Shown here: one piece after another, positions 26,001 through 33,118 of the stretch | Numbering within the stretch: position 1 is the stretch's first letter | Layout: every line of letters begins with the position of its first letter | Notes under the pieces: generated by a model | Seen by the model: only the letters and a program-made list of their open reading frames with translations | Told to the model about the DNA's origin: nothing | Database searches by the model: none | Program-made: the position numbers and the translations under genes | Assembly (NCBI GenBank): GCA_017591395.1 | Contig: WEDG01007471.1 | Span: 1 to 64,000 of the forward strand | DNA from: Schistocephalus solidus | Taxonomy: Eukaryota; Platyhelminthes; Cestoda; Diphyllobothriidea; Diphyllobothriidae | Reading direction: 5' to 3' | Length of the DNA: 64,000 bases

Positions 26001-29000
26001 CTTTAGATGTTTTCTCCGTTCAAGGAACTGATTGGCATAAGCTACGGTTGCTGTTTAGTCTTCTGCCAGGAACTTAAGGTGGCTAAACATCCATTTTACC
26101 AAACCGTATGTAGGGGTGCCACGAAGGGAGACCATGGGCCTAAGCGGAATGTCTTCTTTGTGTACTTTCGGCATACCGTAAAATCGCGCCATGACTGTGT
26201 CGATTGGTTTCATGGATAACCAATCTTTTGGCATGACTGCAGCACTTGCTCTGAGTTTTGCCGGAAGGCAAGAAACAGGCTTACAAGCGTCCTGTGCCGA
26301 GGCGACGGTGAGCAACGCCAACAAACAACCAGCCAGCGAACGAGCAAAACATCGTCTAGCCCAAGGCCGACCAGTTCGGCCAGCCATTCAAAAAGTTTGA
26401 TCGATACTTAGCAGTCAACGTTTTGACAATGGACAGCCGGCCAAGCTTTCCGAAACGTCAGCAAGAACGCAAACCTGTTCGGGTGAGCGTTTCCAATTTC
26501 CCAGATGATCAACCCGAAACGCTCACTTTCGCAACTCTGAGAACAATATACGCTATCGACATGATGAAGAATTTTTACGCTGTCCAACATATTATGTTGT
26601 TCAGAAAATACTGTCCAATGTCAGAAATGACATTGATTCTAGAAACATTTAACCAAGTAACAAGTAACAATTAGTAAAGTTTGACCCCTGAATATCTATG
26701 CATCTCGGCCCTCGATGAAAAAGATAATTTATACCTCGTTGATAGATCTTCACTGACCTGACTCTAAGAATTCTTTCAATCCAGCTCTCACCTCGGTTTT
26801 GGTATTGAAAGTACCTGGATGCTTGAAAAAAGTGGTATTCAGTGGTTGAAAAATCGAGAGCTCTGTAAAGTCTCGTATCTCACGTCCCCGTGTTTCAGCA
26901 ATGTCGTCCCGTTCGTCACAGGTCACTTTTAGATCGCAAAGTGAGCATCGACCACACTTTTTGATTTTCATTGAGCTCATATTGGACCCATTTATTGGGC
27001 TTTTTCACCTTAGCAATATGTATCAGCTAGTTGGGCATATTTGAAATACTAAAATAAATACCGCAGACATTTATCCGACACTGACTCAATAAATTTCATA
27101 ATTCCATTGTATGGATGGCATGGCCGTCCTCTACCTTCTTCCCCTTCAAGGTTGTCCTTGCGATTACGGAATTTTTGAAACTGTCTTCATACCGCCCTAT
27201 CACTTTTCGACACTCCCACGATCTGTTGAGCTTGCCGGCGGTTTCGTAGGCATTATGACGAGTTTGGACTCATGCAAGAAAATTAAAAACATTGCCCGTT
27301 TTCATCTTCGTTATTAAGGGCTGATATGCTTCGAAATGGTGCTCTGAACTTATATTAAAATTTTTACATTTATTGTTAATTATGTAAAATTTTGTAAAAA
27401 AAAAACTACAAAATAGCCACTGCTTTCGATTTTAGAGGTGAGTTGAAAAATCAGTCGGTATTTACCGAACAAGCTAATATTTTTTTACCGAGGTACGAAC
27501 TGCTATCTAAAAGTGATTTTGCAGATGCTGTTGCAGAAGAACCACTGCGTCGATACACTTACGCTATCAAAACATAGGCTATCTTAGATGCATCTCTGAC
27601 CCCTCTGCGGTAATAGGTATCCCCGTCAAACATTCGTCAAAAGGCCGAGACAGCAAAAGAGAAAGAAATCGATTAGCCTGAGGTCGACTAGTTTGGACAT
27701 TCATTTAAATTTCTGATCGATATTTGGCATTAGACGCTCTTCCAAACGTCACTAACAAACAAATCTGTTCCGAGGAGCAACTTCAGTTTCTCAGATCCCC
27801 CTATTACAAATGGCCTGTACTAAATTATAGGGGGTACCTGTTCCCTTGTCCTAACCCTACGCTTCTAAAGCATAGTGTATGGCCACCTGTAATACGGTGG
27901 TATCTACTTCGTTATCCTATCCCATTTCCTCCTGCAATCTATACCTTTCTCAAGTTCGGTGGCCCCTTCAGTGATTGAAGTCTCTTGAGCCGTCTTGGTT
28001 TATTCCTTTTTTGCTCATTGTTTTCCTACTCCACAGCCAGATGATCTAGTTCGTCGGGTACGAAATCTTATTGGCAATACCGTGCCGCTCCTGGAACAAC
28101 GTGGTACCGATTCTCTTAACGGTCTTGATTCCAGTCCGGTCAAGCGTCGCAAAATGGCCGCTCGACGGATACAGGTAGTTCAACTGCTTCTTAACCTTGA
28201 CTGACCTACATGATATTTGGATTCCACGAGCTCCTTTATTGACAGTAAGGGCCTGACTCATTCTCGGCCAACATTCAGGCACCATTTTAGCTCACTGAAA
28301 TGGCAGTTCCACCCGACTTACAGAGTGTATTTTGAACGATGGTAGTAGGTAGAGCACAAGTTAGGGTCAGGGGAATTCCACGTGGACTCAATATCTTTTG
28401 TAAATTAGATTCATGAGAAGGCTGGGGTCTCCACTTCCGACTGAATGGCGCTTGGTGGTTTAATTTCGTTTGTATACGCGTGAACAGCCTTGATTCAGTT
28501 CAGTTCAGTTTTATTAAGGGAACTATAGGCGAAGCCTTTGAGCTCCCTATTGATGTCAGTGACATTGTAAATTAAAGAAGGCTGACATATAATGGACGTT
28601 GGACAAAGGGTTATCTCCCGGACACACTGCAGGGCATCGGACAAACAATTATAAAATAATGTTACTCAAACATAGGGACTAGTATGTTTATATGACGTGG
28701 AAATTGTGGATGGGAATATGTTTCAGGAAATGTGTTAGGTTCGGATGTCGTGGTGGTACTTATGGCTGTACTGGTCAAACTTCCGCTTAAAAGTGTCAAC
28801 TGATGGGGACATGATTATGTCGGCTGGCAGAGCATTCCAGGCCTTAATCACTCTGTTCATTAGTGCACGAGAGATTATCCTGCTTGGTTCGCAGTTGAGG
28901 GTTTAGCTTGTGACTTTCCAGCTCTTAATCGCTCGGGTAAGTTCAATACTTTCAGACTTACTTCTGAAGTCAAGGATGAGGAGTAGTCATTAAAGACGGT

Positions 29001-31390
29001 TGACACTTTGCCAGGTTAGACGACCGAAGCTCATAGCGTTTCTACATTGTGCTTATTTGTGAACCAGAACTGAAAGCCCTCCTTAGGGCAAGCTATAAGA
29101 GATCGACGATTTCCAAAGAGGAAACGCTTTTTGCGATAGTAAGTCAAACCGCAGATTCCTGAAATTCGTACCAGATAGTCGGTTCACGTAGTTGGCGTAC
29201 TCATGCTTACCAACTGCACTGGTTGATCGATATTCCCCCCACATATCTGTATCAGTTCCCCTTTTCCCATAGTTTGCCACAAGAAACTGGTACGATTTCA
29301 GCCTGTATCAGATATCTATCGTAAAACCACTTGTCTCCTTTGAGAAAGGAATGCCAGGGTGACGTACGCAATTTGTCTGTCTGTATGGCTTTCGCCATTC
29401 CGGTAAACTTGATTGTCATTAGCCTATTACAGGAGGTCCAGAGATTCATGGCTCTTTGGTCGAAATGCGTTTTTATGCTTCCAAGTGGTACTGTAGTACT
29501 GATTGGTACATTAAATCCAGCACGGCAACATGCGGACATTCAAGCGGAAGTCGCACCAACCACTCGTGCTTATCAATCCAGGATAAAAATTTACTTAAGG
29601 GTTAAATTATTGTACCTCATATAAATTATGAGCGAAAATTTCATTTTTATGCTCATTTTGTACGGAATTACGTATTCCTTATTTTTATTTCTCAGGTACG
29701 GAATAGTTTGAAATTTTAAACTTGAAAAATGCACTTAGTTTTTTTGAAACATCACCCTTTTTCATTAACCTCAAATCTTTCCGAGCTACATCCATATGAA
29801 CGTTTCGCGAAACCAATGTTATATTCATATCTCTCTGAAGGGGACTTTCTGGCGTTCACATCTCGGAATGAAGTTACTCGCATGTATGAGACCATAAAAT
29901 CCCTTGATTTCTAAAAAGACAAGTATAAGAAATGAATATCGTGTGTATCTATGCGTGGAATTGCAAGTTAATGTAACCAATTAACCATACTTAGCGAAAG
30001 ATACGTACTACCTAGTCATCTATTTTTAATGTATTCACGTTGTCTGTTGTGAAGTTTTTCAACCGAAAGCCAGCGTGTTTCCACTTGCCACTAAACGTGA
30101 TTGTATGCCCACGCAAATCAGTATTGCACTTTCACGTACCCTCCTTATTTGGATGCATACTTAGGGATCTCCCTCAGCAGCTGATGTAGGTTGTTGCTCT
30201 CAAGAAGATCGCAGATTTCGTTCATTCCTTTCATACAAGTGCCACATTATTCCTACCGTTTGTTGGTATGCAGTTATTACGTTGGTTGATGAACACTTAT
30301 CGATCGGTTACGGGACTCACTAGCCCCGTCCTCTCTTGGGGTTCACTCTCGAGCCCCACCAGCAACCGCACAATGGCTAGTATTATAGGCAGATGTACAT
30401 TTCCGAAATTGGCTCTACAACTTTTGTGAAGACGTGGGGATCGGCCTGAACGTCACTTTCCCTGACGGCTTTCTTATTATGTGTAACAAAACCAACTTTG
30501 GTCGCTGCCACTAACGATTTGTTATTCTCCTAGTAGCATGCAGAAATTACAGTAGGGCATCCCCTATCCGCTGTATACTTGCTTGGAAGTCTCGTACCAT
30601 TAAATTCTATACATGACTGGTGTCAGTAGTACTGCTGAGCCCCCTCTGTAAACGAGTTGCTTAAATATTTATTTTAAGATTTCTTGTGGCTCTCCATGCA
30701 ACGTTTGGGCTACTTTTAACTTCGTTAGCTCTACTATCCCTTCTTACGCGCTATTTGGTTCATTATGACATGTTGCCACAGTTTAAGCCGTAACTCCGAT
30801 ATAACTCAGTATCGTCCTCATATTCCACAAACTAAATCTAAACATCGCACTAATGTTCTTACCTGTAGTATTCTACTTTATCACGCATTGTTATGTCCGC
30901 GTAGAGCGCTAGAGCATGCCCTGATTCTTTTGTTGGATTTAAACCGCAGATACTAGGTCTCCTGGGATACTTTCAACCTCTGTGACCGTTTCACGCAAAA
31001 ACGACCCTGTCTACATCTGTACCCTTGTGTTTTTGCTATAACAGTCTGTGGGGAGCAAACTTAGTACATATGCATATGTCTCGACTTGAATGCGAATCTT
31101 GTTTCCTGGGAACCTTTCAGGACACCGTACACCGGCCTGGAATGTGCGGCTGCACAAGTCTTGATTTTGCTTCCCCACCTCCATCTGATGGACAGGAGTG
31201 CTCGCCCGCCCGCGGCTGGGAGGGATCAGCCGTGCTTCGACACGGTTCTGTCCTCCAGTTTGGTTGCTACAGTTTCATCTTTAGCCTCGTGGACACTATC
31301 ACTTCAGCTGAAGTAGAAAGTGAGGATAAAACCACAGCTGACAACTGTGCCTCTGTCAGCGGATCCCCGAGCTCGCACAGTGCCTCCTGA
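10973..31390 (+). CDS. PHF12: PHF12 (Pf1) ortholog, 13-exon gene model
   Basis: Nuclear PHD-finger scaffold of Sin3/HDAC corepressor complexes; in vertebrates it binds SIN3, MRG15 and TLE. Model (CDS): 10973-11086, 11158-11481, 11674-11794, 11943-12017, 12527-12626, 13070-13628, 15017-15146, about 17472-17717, 17874 to about 17992, about 18097-18235, 22160-22362, 28037-28174, 31121-31390. The exons sum to 2538 nt, 845 codons plus TGA at 31388, against roughly 1000 residues in vertebrates. Family landmarks appear in order: N-terminal 'LNALFAPP', PHD1, 'RFLNPKEFDLPKDL', PHD2 ending C-x2-H followed by the HVV segment, 'VPEAV', and a C-terminal FHA-type region ('SYRQLLVGTG', 'ICLTNYRTP', 'EMLNYSEFGSRVD', 'GWEGSAVLRHGS'). 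Every exon joins in phase. Least certain are the limits of exons 8-10. The large introns are filled with retroelements. Confidence 0.85.
11158..11481 (+). CDS. PHF12: PHF12 exon 2, first PHD finger
   Basis: Acceptor CATTCTAG at 11157, donor GTACTT at 11482, phase 0 at both ends, 108 codons. A serine-rich basic linker leads into a canonical PHD zinc finger at about 11335-11469: C-x2-C-x9-C-x2-C-x4-H-x2-C-x16-C-x2-C, with 'CDRCPASFHLECLDPPL' and 'GVWYCHRC'. In PHF12 this finger follows the short N-terminal region, as here. Confidence 0.9.
11674..11794 (+). CDS. PHF12: PHF12 exon 3, linker
   Basis: Acceptor ATCGGTAG at 11673, phase 0. It encodes a Ser/Thr- and Arg-rich linker beginning 'DEEDLSSTSSSTN' and ending 'SVPRRLFTA'. 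The donor at 11795 is GTGGCC, a weak site; I chose it because joining to 11943 gives 'PRRLFTALNYSRFLNPKEF', which aligns with the conserved RRPF...NP..F.LP block of PHF12. A stronger GTAAGT donor at 11755 gives no open continuation. Confidence 0.65.
11943..12017 (+). CDS. PHF12: PHF12 exon 4
   Basis: A 75-nt exon after a pyrimidine-rich acceptor ending GGATGTAG at 11942. It encodes 'NYSRFLNPKEFDLPKDLIPG', a conserved block between the two PHD fingers. The donor at 12018 is GTTCGT (non-consensus), phase 1, and it joins exon 5 to give 'KIPGSYKTL', which agrees with the family's 'LPGSSKR' stretch. Confidence 0.7.
12527..12626 (+). CDS. PHF12: PHF12 exon 5, start of second PHD finger
   Basis: Acceptor CCATTTTAG at 12526, donor GTATGG at 12627, phase 1 in and 2 out. 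It encodes a basic segment and then 'ENGQIPKPVRRCYMCA', which supplies the first two zinc ligands (C-x2-C) of PHD2. Confidence 0.8.
13070..13628 (+). CDS. PHF12: PHF12 exon 6, second PHD finger
   Basis: Acceptor GCATTTCAG at 13069, donor GTGAGT at 13629, phase 2 in and 0 out, 559 nt. With exon 5 it forms PHD2: C-x2-C-x11-C-x2-C-x4-H-x2-C-x16-C-x2-H, with 'CDYCSACFHLECLDPPL' and 'WMCPLHAEHVVDKYL'. A final His in place of Cys is also seen in vertebrate PHF12. The rest continues with 'RIRMWNQL' and a helix-rich stretch and ends 'PDRKLRVV', which leads into the conserved VPEAV block of the next exon. Confidence 0.9.
13629..15016 (+). other. PHF12 intron 6, no element recognised
   Basis: 1.4-kb intron, GTGAGT to CTCTTAG. 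Neither strand shows a coding or transposon signature that I can support; a short C-tract lies near 13806. Confidence 0.6.
15017..15146 (+). CDS. PHF12: PHF12 exon 7
   Basis: Acceptor GTCTCTTAG at 15016, donor GTGAGT at 15147, phase 0 in and 1 out. It encodes 'VPEAVKVLYKSGKSITSP', matching the conserved VPDAIK block after PHD2, then a lysine/arginine-rich stretch. Confidence 0.8.
15890..16310 (+). mobile_element. Relic of C2H2-like coding sequence, probable RTE 3' end
   Basis: Inside PHF12 intron 7. Translated frames give 'TGLVDYLRIHRT' and, after a spacer, 'LNCPHCTRTRTHRIFLLGYL', then 'RLHD', with stops. Two CPHC...H.RIH-type units in tandem are typical of the short C2H2-like repeats attached to RTE-like copies in tapeworm and trematode genomes (family knowledge). 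Cysteines of the first unit are lost. It is a decayed fragment, not a PHF12 exon. Confidence 0.5.
16322..16640 (+). repeat. Interspersed repeat R2, copy 1
   Basis: Shares the core 'AAGACAGAGTCAAGAAGA' and flanking CTCTCTC/CCTGG blocks with copies near 16800-17040, 34880-35045, 37460-37560, 57735-57900 and 60060-60420. A second shared block, 'TTGGTCCAGCGCATCAACC', is at 16575. I do not know its class; no coding potential was seen. Confidence 0.55.
16795..17040 (-). repeat. Interspersed repeat R2, copy 2 (inverted)
   Basis: Similar to 60225-60420 in the same orientation: 'GGTCTTCTTGACTTGGTCTT', then 'AGGTGGGCGAA', then 'GCGCAAGTCACTGTTCCTGC'. It is inverted relative to copy 1, which lies 150 bases upstream. 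Confidence 0.5.
17472..17717 (+). CDS. PHF12: PHF12 exon 8
   Basis: Donor GTAAGT at 17718, phase 1 out. The start is uncertain: an AG at 17471 keeps phase with exon 7, while the better acceptor TTTCCAG at 17497 would need one more unseen exon. It encodes 'FVRVLLEFYLRSTSDE' and 'NLAEKLKDILKELENI', a helical, possibly coiled-coil stretch before the FHA region. Confidence 0.6.
17874..17992 (+). CDS. PHF12: PHF12 exon 9
   Basis: Acceptor GCATTTTCAG at 17873, phase 1 in. It encodes 'EALVSNLMKCDRRLLLLLAK', matching the leucine-rich helix that precedes the FHA region in PHF12. The exon must end before a TAA in this frame at 18031; the donor at 17993 (GTACTG) or the one at 17942 (GTGAAT) are the options, both phase 0. 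Confidence 0.55.
18097..18235 (+). CDS. PHF12: PHF12 exon 10, start of FHA-type region
   Basis: Donor GTATGG at 18236, phase 1 out. It encodes 'LPGRAVLTPCSGTLGPTV' and 'SMSYRQLLVGTG', matching the RAV.YPL..LG..V.MCYR.L.IGTG block of PHF12. The acceptor is uncertain; CACAACAG at 18096 or CCCAGAG at 18057 both keep phase. Confidence 0.7.
18236..19139 (+). other. PHF12 intron 10, 5' part, nothing recognised
   Basis: AT-rich intronic sequence before the RTE copy. I see no coding or structural signal. Confidence 0.5.
19140..20840 (+). mobile_element. RTE-type LINE, linker and reverse transcriptase, decayed
   Basis: Lies in PHF12 intron 10, same strand. In shifting frames it shows the RTE linker ('DQSGSFITDNSAKAER' near 19215; 'ISDAIHRLYNSRVPREE' near 19375), the reverse transcriptase entry 'GPGILVPRLNKRDQ' near 19525, 'RFRVGRGRADQMFT' near 19685, the catalytic box 'FEFTDDIVL' (a YADDIAL equivalent, from 20052), 'KLDVFKHFGAS' near 20230, 'RIDAARGVFHN', and a C-terminal tail to about 20840 ('RPIQNVVRYSLQIEIREW'). 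Stops and frameshifts make it inactive. The endonuclease is missing. Confidence 0.8.
20841..22159 (+). other. PHF12 intron 10, 3' part, nothing recognised
   Basis: AT-rich sequence to the acceptor TTTATACAG at 22159. A short open frame (21045-21311, minus) has no recognisable motif. Confidence 0.5.
22160..22362 (+). CDS. PHF12: PHF12 exon 11, FHA-type core
   Basis: Acceptor TTTATACAG, donor GTACTG at 22363, phase 1 in and 0 out, 203 nt. It encodes 'PECHICLTNYRTPSRLLCP', then 'FVSPVHAAIFYDEWTRHFE' and 'MLNYSEFGSRVD', a near-colinear match to the vertebrate block (CLTNY..., KHACIFYDE..., ELLNYSEHGT.VD). This is the strongest C-terminal evidence for PHF12. Confidence 0.9.
22443..23115 (-). mobile_element. 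Penelope-like element P1: C-terminus and doubled terminal repeat
   Basis: The minus strand encodes the end of a Penelope-like ORF ('LDLPTAYKVLRHYMRKDQDK', residues after the GIY-YIG nuclease). Downstream, toward 22443, the terminal region occurs twice about 140 bases apart, each with the hairpin block GGAAAGC...GCTTTCC (22565-22588 and 22707-22728). Such tandem terminal repeats are typical of Penelope-like elements. It lies in PHF12 intron 11. Confidence 0.7.
23117..24600 (+). mobile_element. Penelope-like element P2: reverse transcriptase, GIY-YIG nuclease, 3' end
   Basis: Plus strand, head to head with P1. The reverse transcriptase palm starts near 23117 and includes 'YFTFDGQIYEQIKGTPMGSP' (from about 23238) and 'YVDETFVIVKTSDIE' (23386 on, a YVDD-type box with Glu). 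A GIY-YIG nuclease-like block lies at 23955-24150 ('VYRIFYNDGD', 'RLHEHKLAARRLDPN', 'FATHIGETGHFFDIQEA'), followed by 'LDLPTAYKVLRHY' and a 3' terminal region with a hairpin at 24530-24550. Several frameshifts and stops. The N-terminal half is missing. Confidence 0.8.
24605..26258 (-). mobile_element. Penelope-like element P3, minus strand, fingers to C-terminus
   Basis: From right to left: reverse transcriptase fingers 'ARFYGMPKVHKEDIPLRP' and 'SLRGTPTYGLVKWMF' (26190-26080), palm with 'FWACHVDDTFVIVKTSDIE' near 25680 (HVDD in place of YVDD), the nuclease 'AYMSTSPNPQLATHICKTG' near 25020, and the C-terminal 'LDLPTAYQVLH'-like block near 24870. Its open frames are longer than those of P2 but still broken. 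It faces P2 tail to tail near 24600. Confidence 0.8.
26262..26480 (+). mobile_element. Penelope-like element P4: 3' end only
   Basis: The plus strand gives the C-terminal tail ('ETGLQASCAEATVSNANKQP') and then the terminal repeat with 'GGACAGCCGGCCAAGCTTTC' at 26431-26450 and GAAACGTC at 26452. It is fused head to head with P3 at about 26260, so a naive reading frame across the junction (26387-26055, minus) is chimeric. Confidence 0.65.
26681..27634. other. PHF12 intron 11, unassigned stretch
   Basis: The minus strand has a 76-codon frame (26980-26750) with 'KKCGRCSLCDLKVTCDE', a small Cys-rich motif, but no domain I can name. It might belong to a mobile element. The remainder is AT-rich. 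Confidence 0.35.
27635..27800 (+). mobile_element. Penelope-like element P5: 3' terminal remnant
   Basis: Matches the 3' ends of P2 and P4 in the same order: 'AAAAGGCCGAGACAGCAAAA', 'GATCGATATTTGGCA', 'TTCCAAACGTCACTAAC'. No coding capacity. Confidence 0.55.
28037..28174 (+). CDS. PHF12: PHF12 exon 12
   Basis: Acceptor CTACTCCACAG at 28036, donor GTAGTT at 28175, phase 0 at both ends, 46 codons. It encodes 'PDDLVRRVRNLIGNTVPLL' and a basic end 'VKRRKMAARRIQ', matching the IVAKVQSVIRRRR helix that follows the FHA core in vertebrate PHF12. Confidence 0.75.
28497..28990 (-). mobile_element. CR1-like LINE (family A), 3' end
   Basis: In PHF12 intron 12. It begins with an AACTG-type tail (as its complement, TTCAGTTCAGTTTT), then the family-A 3' signature (AAGCCTTTGAGCTCCC near 28535). 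The minus strand gives 'RVIKAWNALPADIIMSPSV' near 28815-28870, which matches 'RVVKPWNALPEDVVMSPSL' in the long copy at 46820-46870. Strongly 5' truncated. Confidence 0.75.
28991..31120 (+). other. PHF12 intron 12, remainder
   Basis: No element or exon that I can support. Short open frames around 29080-29620 on both strands have no motif. The 3' acceptor is CTGGGAACCTTTCAG at 31120. Confidence 0.45.
31121..31390 (+). CDS. PHF12: PHF12 exon 13, C-terminus
   Basis: Phase 0 start, stop TGA 31388-31390. It encodes 'HRPGMCGCTSLD', 'RGWEGSAVLRHGSVLQFGC' and 'YSFIFSLVD', colinear with the vertebrate end (RRPCNCKASS, GWEGTALLHHGS, LGC..FVFSI). A Ser/Thr-rich tail of about 30 residues closes the protein. 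The frame is open upstream to 31025, so an earlier acceptor (ATAACAG, 31043) is an alternative. Confidence 0.88.
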   Translation, partial: DTVHRPGMCGCTSLDFASPPPSDGQECSPARGWEGSAVLRHGSVLQFGCYSFIFSLVDTITSAEVESEDKTTADNCASVSGSPSSHSAS

Positions 31391-31412
31391 AGTCGCATTC
31401 CCCTCCGCACAG

Positions 31413-31418
31413 CATAAA
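31413..31418 (+). terminator. Possible PHF12 poly(A) signal CATAAA
   Basis: A CATAAA hexamer lies 23 bases after the stop codon. It is a weak variant of AATAAA and sits very close to the stop; no perfect AATAAA is seen in the next few hundred bases. Confidence 0.25.
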
Positions 31419-31430
31419 GTTTTACACCAC

Positions 31431-31469
31431 CACGTGTGTATATATGTGCATATATACTAACACACGTAC
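31431..31469 (+). repeat. Hairpin in the PHF12 3' flank
   Basis: Inverted repeat: GTGTGTATATATG and CATATATAC-taa-CACAC, a stem of about 13 pairs with a three-base bulge. It probably lies in the 3' UTR or just beyond. Confidence 0.5.
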
Positions 31470-32935
31470 AGCCCCTTCGCGCATCGTCTGCGAGTCCTTC
31501 CGATAACCGCGGCTCTCCCTCCCATTTTCTGCCACATTCATTTTAACACCAACCCTTTAAAGATCTTAGTCACCAGAGTCGTGTATATTTACCAGCCCGG
31601 TGCTCTTCATATACGAATGCACGCGTGCCCACACCTACTAAGCTAACCATAATAATGAGATGCTGCTAATAATAAGGTCACCTTATCTAGAATTTCCACT
31701 GAGCTCTTCTAAACTCATGGACTGCCACTGGTCCAGCTTGGTTGGTCAACCAAACTTGTATATTCTTCGATTCCTGAGAGTTTTTTTTCTAAACTTGCTT
31801 TGTTTACACACCTCTGTTGCAAAACCAACGTACTTTTATCCTTATGTTTATTGGGAGAGGGCGAGGATGAAGGCCCGGTCTTCTGTTGGCTCTGTTTGTT
31901 CGAGTGATTGGGTGCTCTTGTGTACAGATTACGCTCCAGCTGATAGACCATACCGGATTTTTCACTTTGGAACTTTCTGGGGCGGTCACAAAACCCGGGT
32001 TTTCATCTCATCCGTTTTATTAATTAATTATAGGCAGCTGCTTCCTATTTTATGGCCACTGAATATAAAGCTTACGAATAGACTGCTCTTTGAGTCATCA
32101 GTTCGGAAAAGAGGGGTTGTAGGTGCACCCAATTCGGGTATGCCCATCCTTGCGTATCATTCTATGACTTTTCATTAAACTTTTTAGTGTGCATGCCTGG
32201 GAGTCTGATGAATGCGAACGTGAATGCCCTTTTAACAGATTCTGGGCAATCTGTTCATATAAACACATGTTCCTGGGCGATATGCCCGGTTTAAGTCTTC
32301 TCGCATGAACTACGCCAAAGTTCTTAGTTGGCAGTGCTTCTGACAGCTCTTGGAGATGCCTCCGATAACTTTCTGAACTCCCACATCGACTATGTTCACA
32401 AACCGGGCTACAGCGAATCAGAGAACAAGTGCCAGGAAACCATCTATGAATATAGACGGAATTCCTAAGGCCATAAATTTGCACCAGCACAGTCGTGGGC
32501 CTAAGGCATAAGGAGCATAACTCACGGCCAGCGTCGGCAGGTTTTGAACAGGGCTTGCCGCGACTGCTCCTTTTTTGCGGATCACAAGTTGCCAAATGTT
32601 TAGAACGCATCTATGTCTCTTTTAACACCGATGTTGAAGAATCCGACGAATATTTGATATCTTTGTGGTTTATCCGCGGTTAACTTGAATTCCGGTTCGG
32701 CACCGTCTCGTTGCACATTAACGGAATATGGACAGTCTTCATTTATAGAGCTGCAGTAGTTTTTGGCACCGCAGGGTCGCTTTAGCTTGTATTTGGAGGC
32801 TTCAATATGTACATTTCCTCTGCACTTATACCTAATCGTAATAATTTCGATGTTAGTTTAATTTTGCCTTTCAAGGTGGATTACAATATTAACCAGTTAA
32901 CCTGATCCTACGGATTAGACCAACCCCATTGATAT
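31470..32935. other. Unassigned region with two long open frames
   Basis: Open frames of 172 codons (31660-32178, plus) and 170 codons (32610-32098, minus) overlap. The minus frame contains 'SESYRRHLQELSEALPTKN' and 'NMCLYEQIAQNLL', which looks protein-like and could be mobile-element sequence, but I cannot name a family. Splice or transcript support is lacking. Confidence 0.25.
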
Positions 32936-33118
32936 GTGCCAACAATGATCACCCAGGCAGGTAGATATTACCGGCAGAGACGAAACTGGAACGGCCATTT
33001 CTGGCTCATTAACCGTCGTCAGCCAAGCATAACCAACCCCAAGTGTTGTGGCACTAGGCTCGAACTCGCGATCTGTTGGTTAGAAGTCCAATGCTCTAGC
33101 CCACTGCGTCAAGATCTC
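32936..33118 (-). repeat. tRNA-derived SINE, copy S1
   Basis: Read on the minus strand: A-box-like GGCTAGAGCATTGG, possible anticodon loop ACTTCTAA, B-box AGTTCGAGCC (33058-33067), then a body with CTGACGA (33016-33022), a small hairpin, GAAA, and CCAGTT (32984-32989). The head resembles tRNA-Arg (UCU). See the hammerhead finding for the body. Confidence 0.7.

Noticed and set aside
26055..26387. 110-codon minus frame that looks like one protein with a signal-like start
   Set aside because: It reads across the head-to-head junction of P4 and P3; only the part below 26258 is Penelope-like reverse transcriptase.
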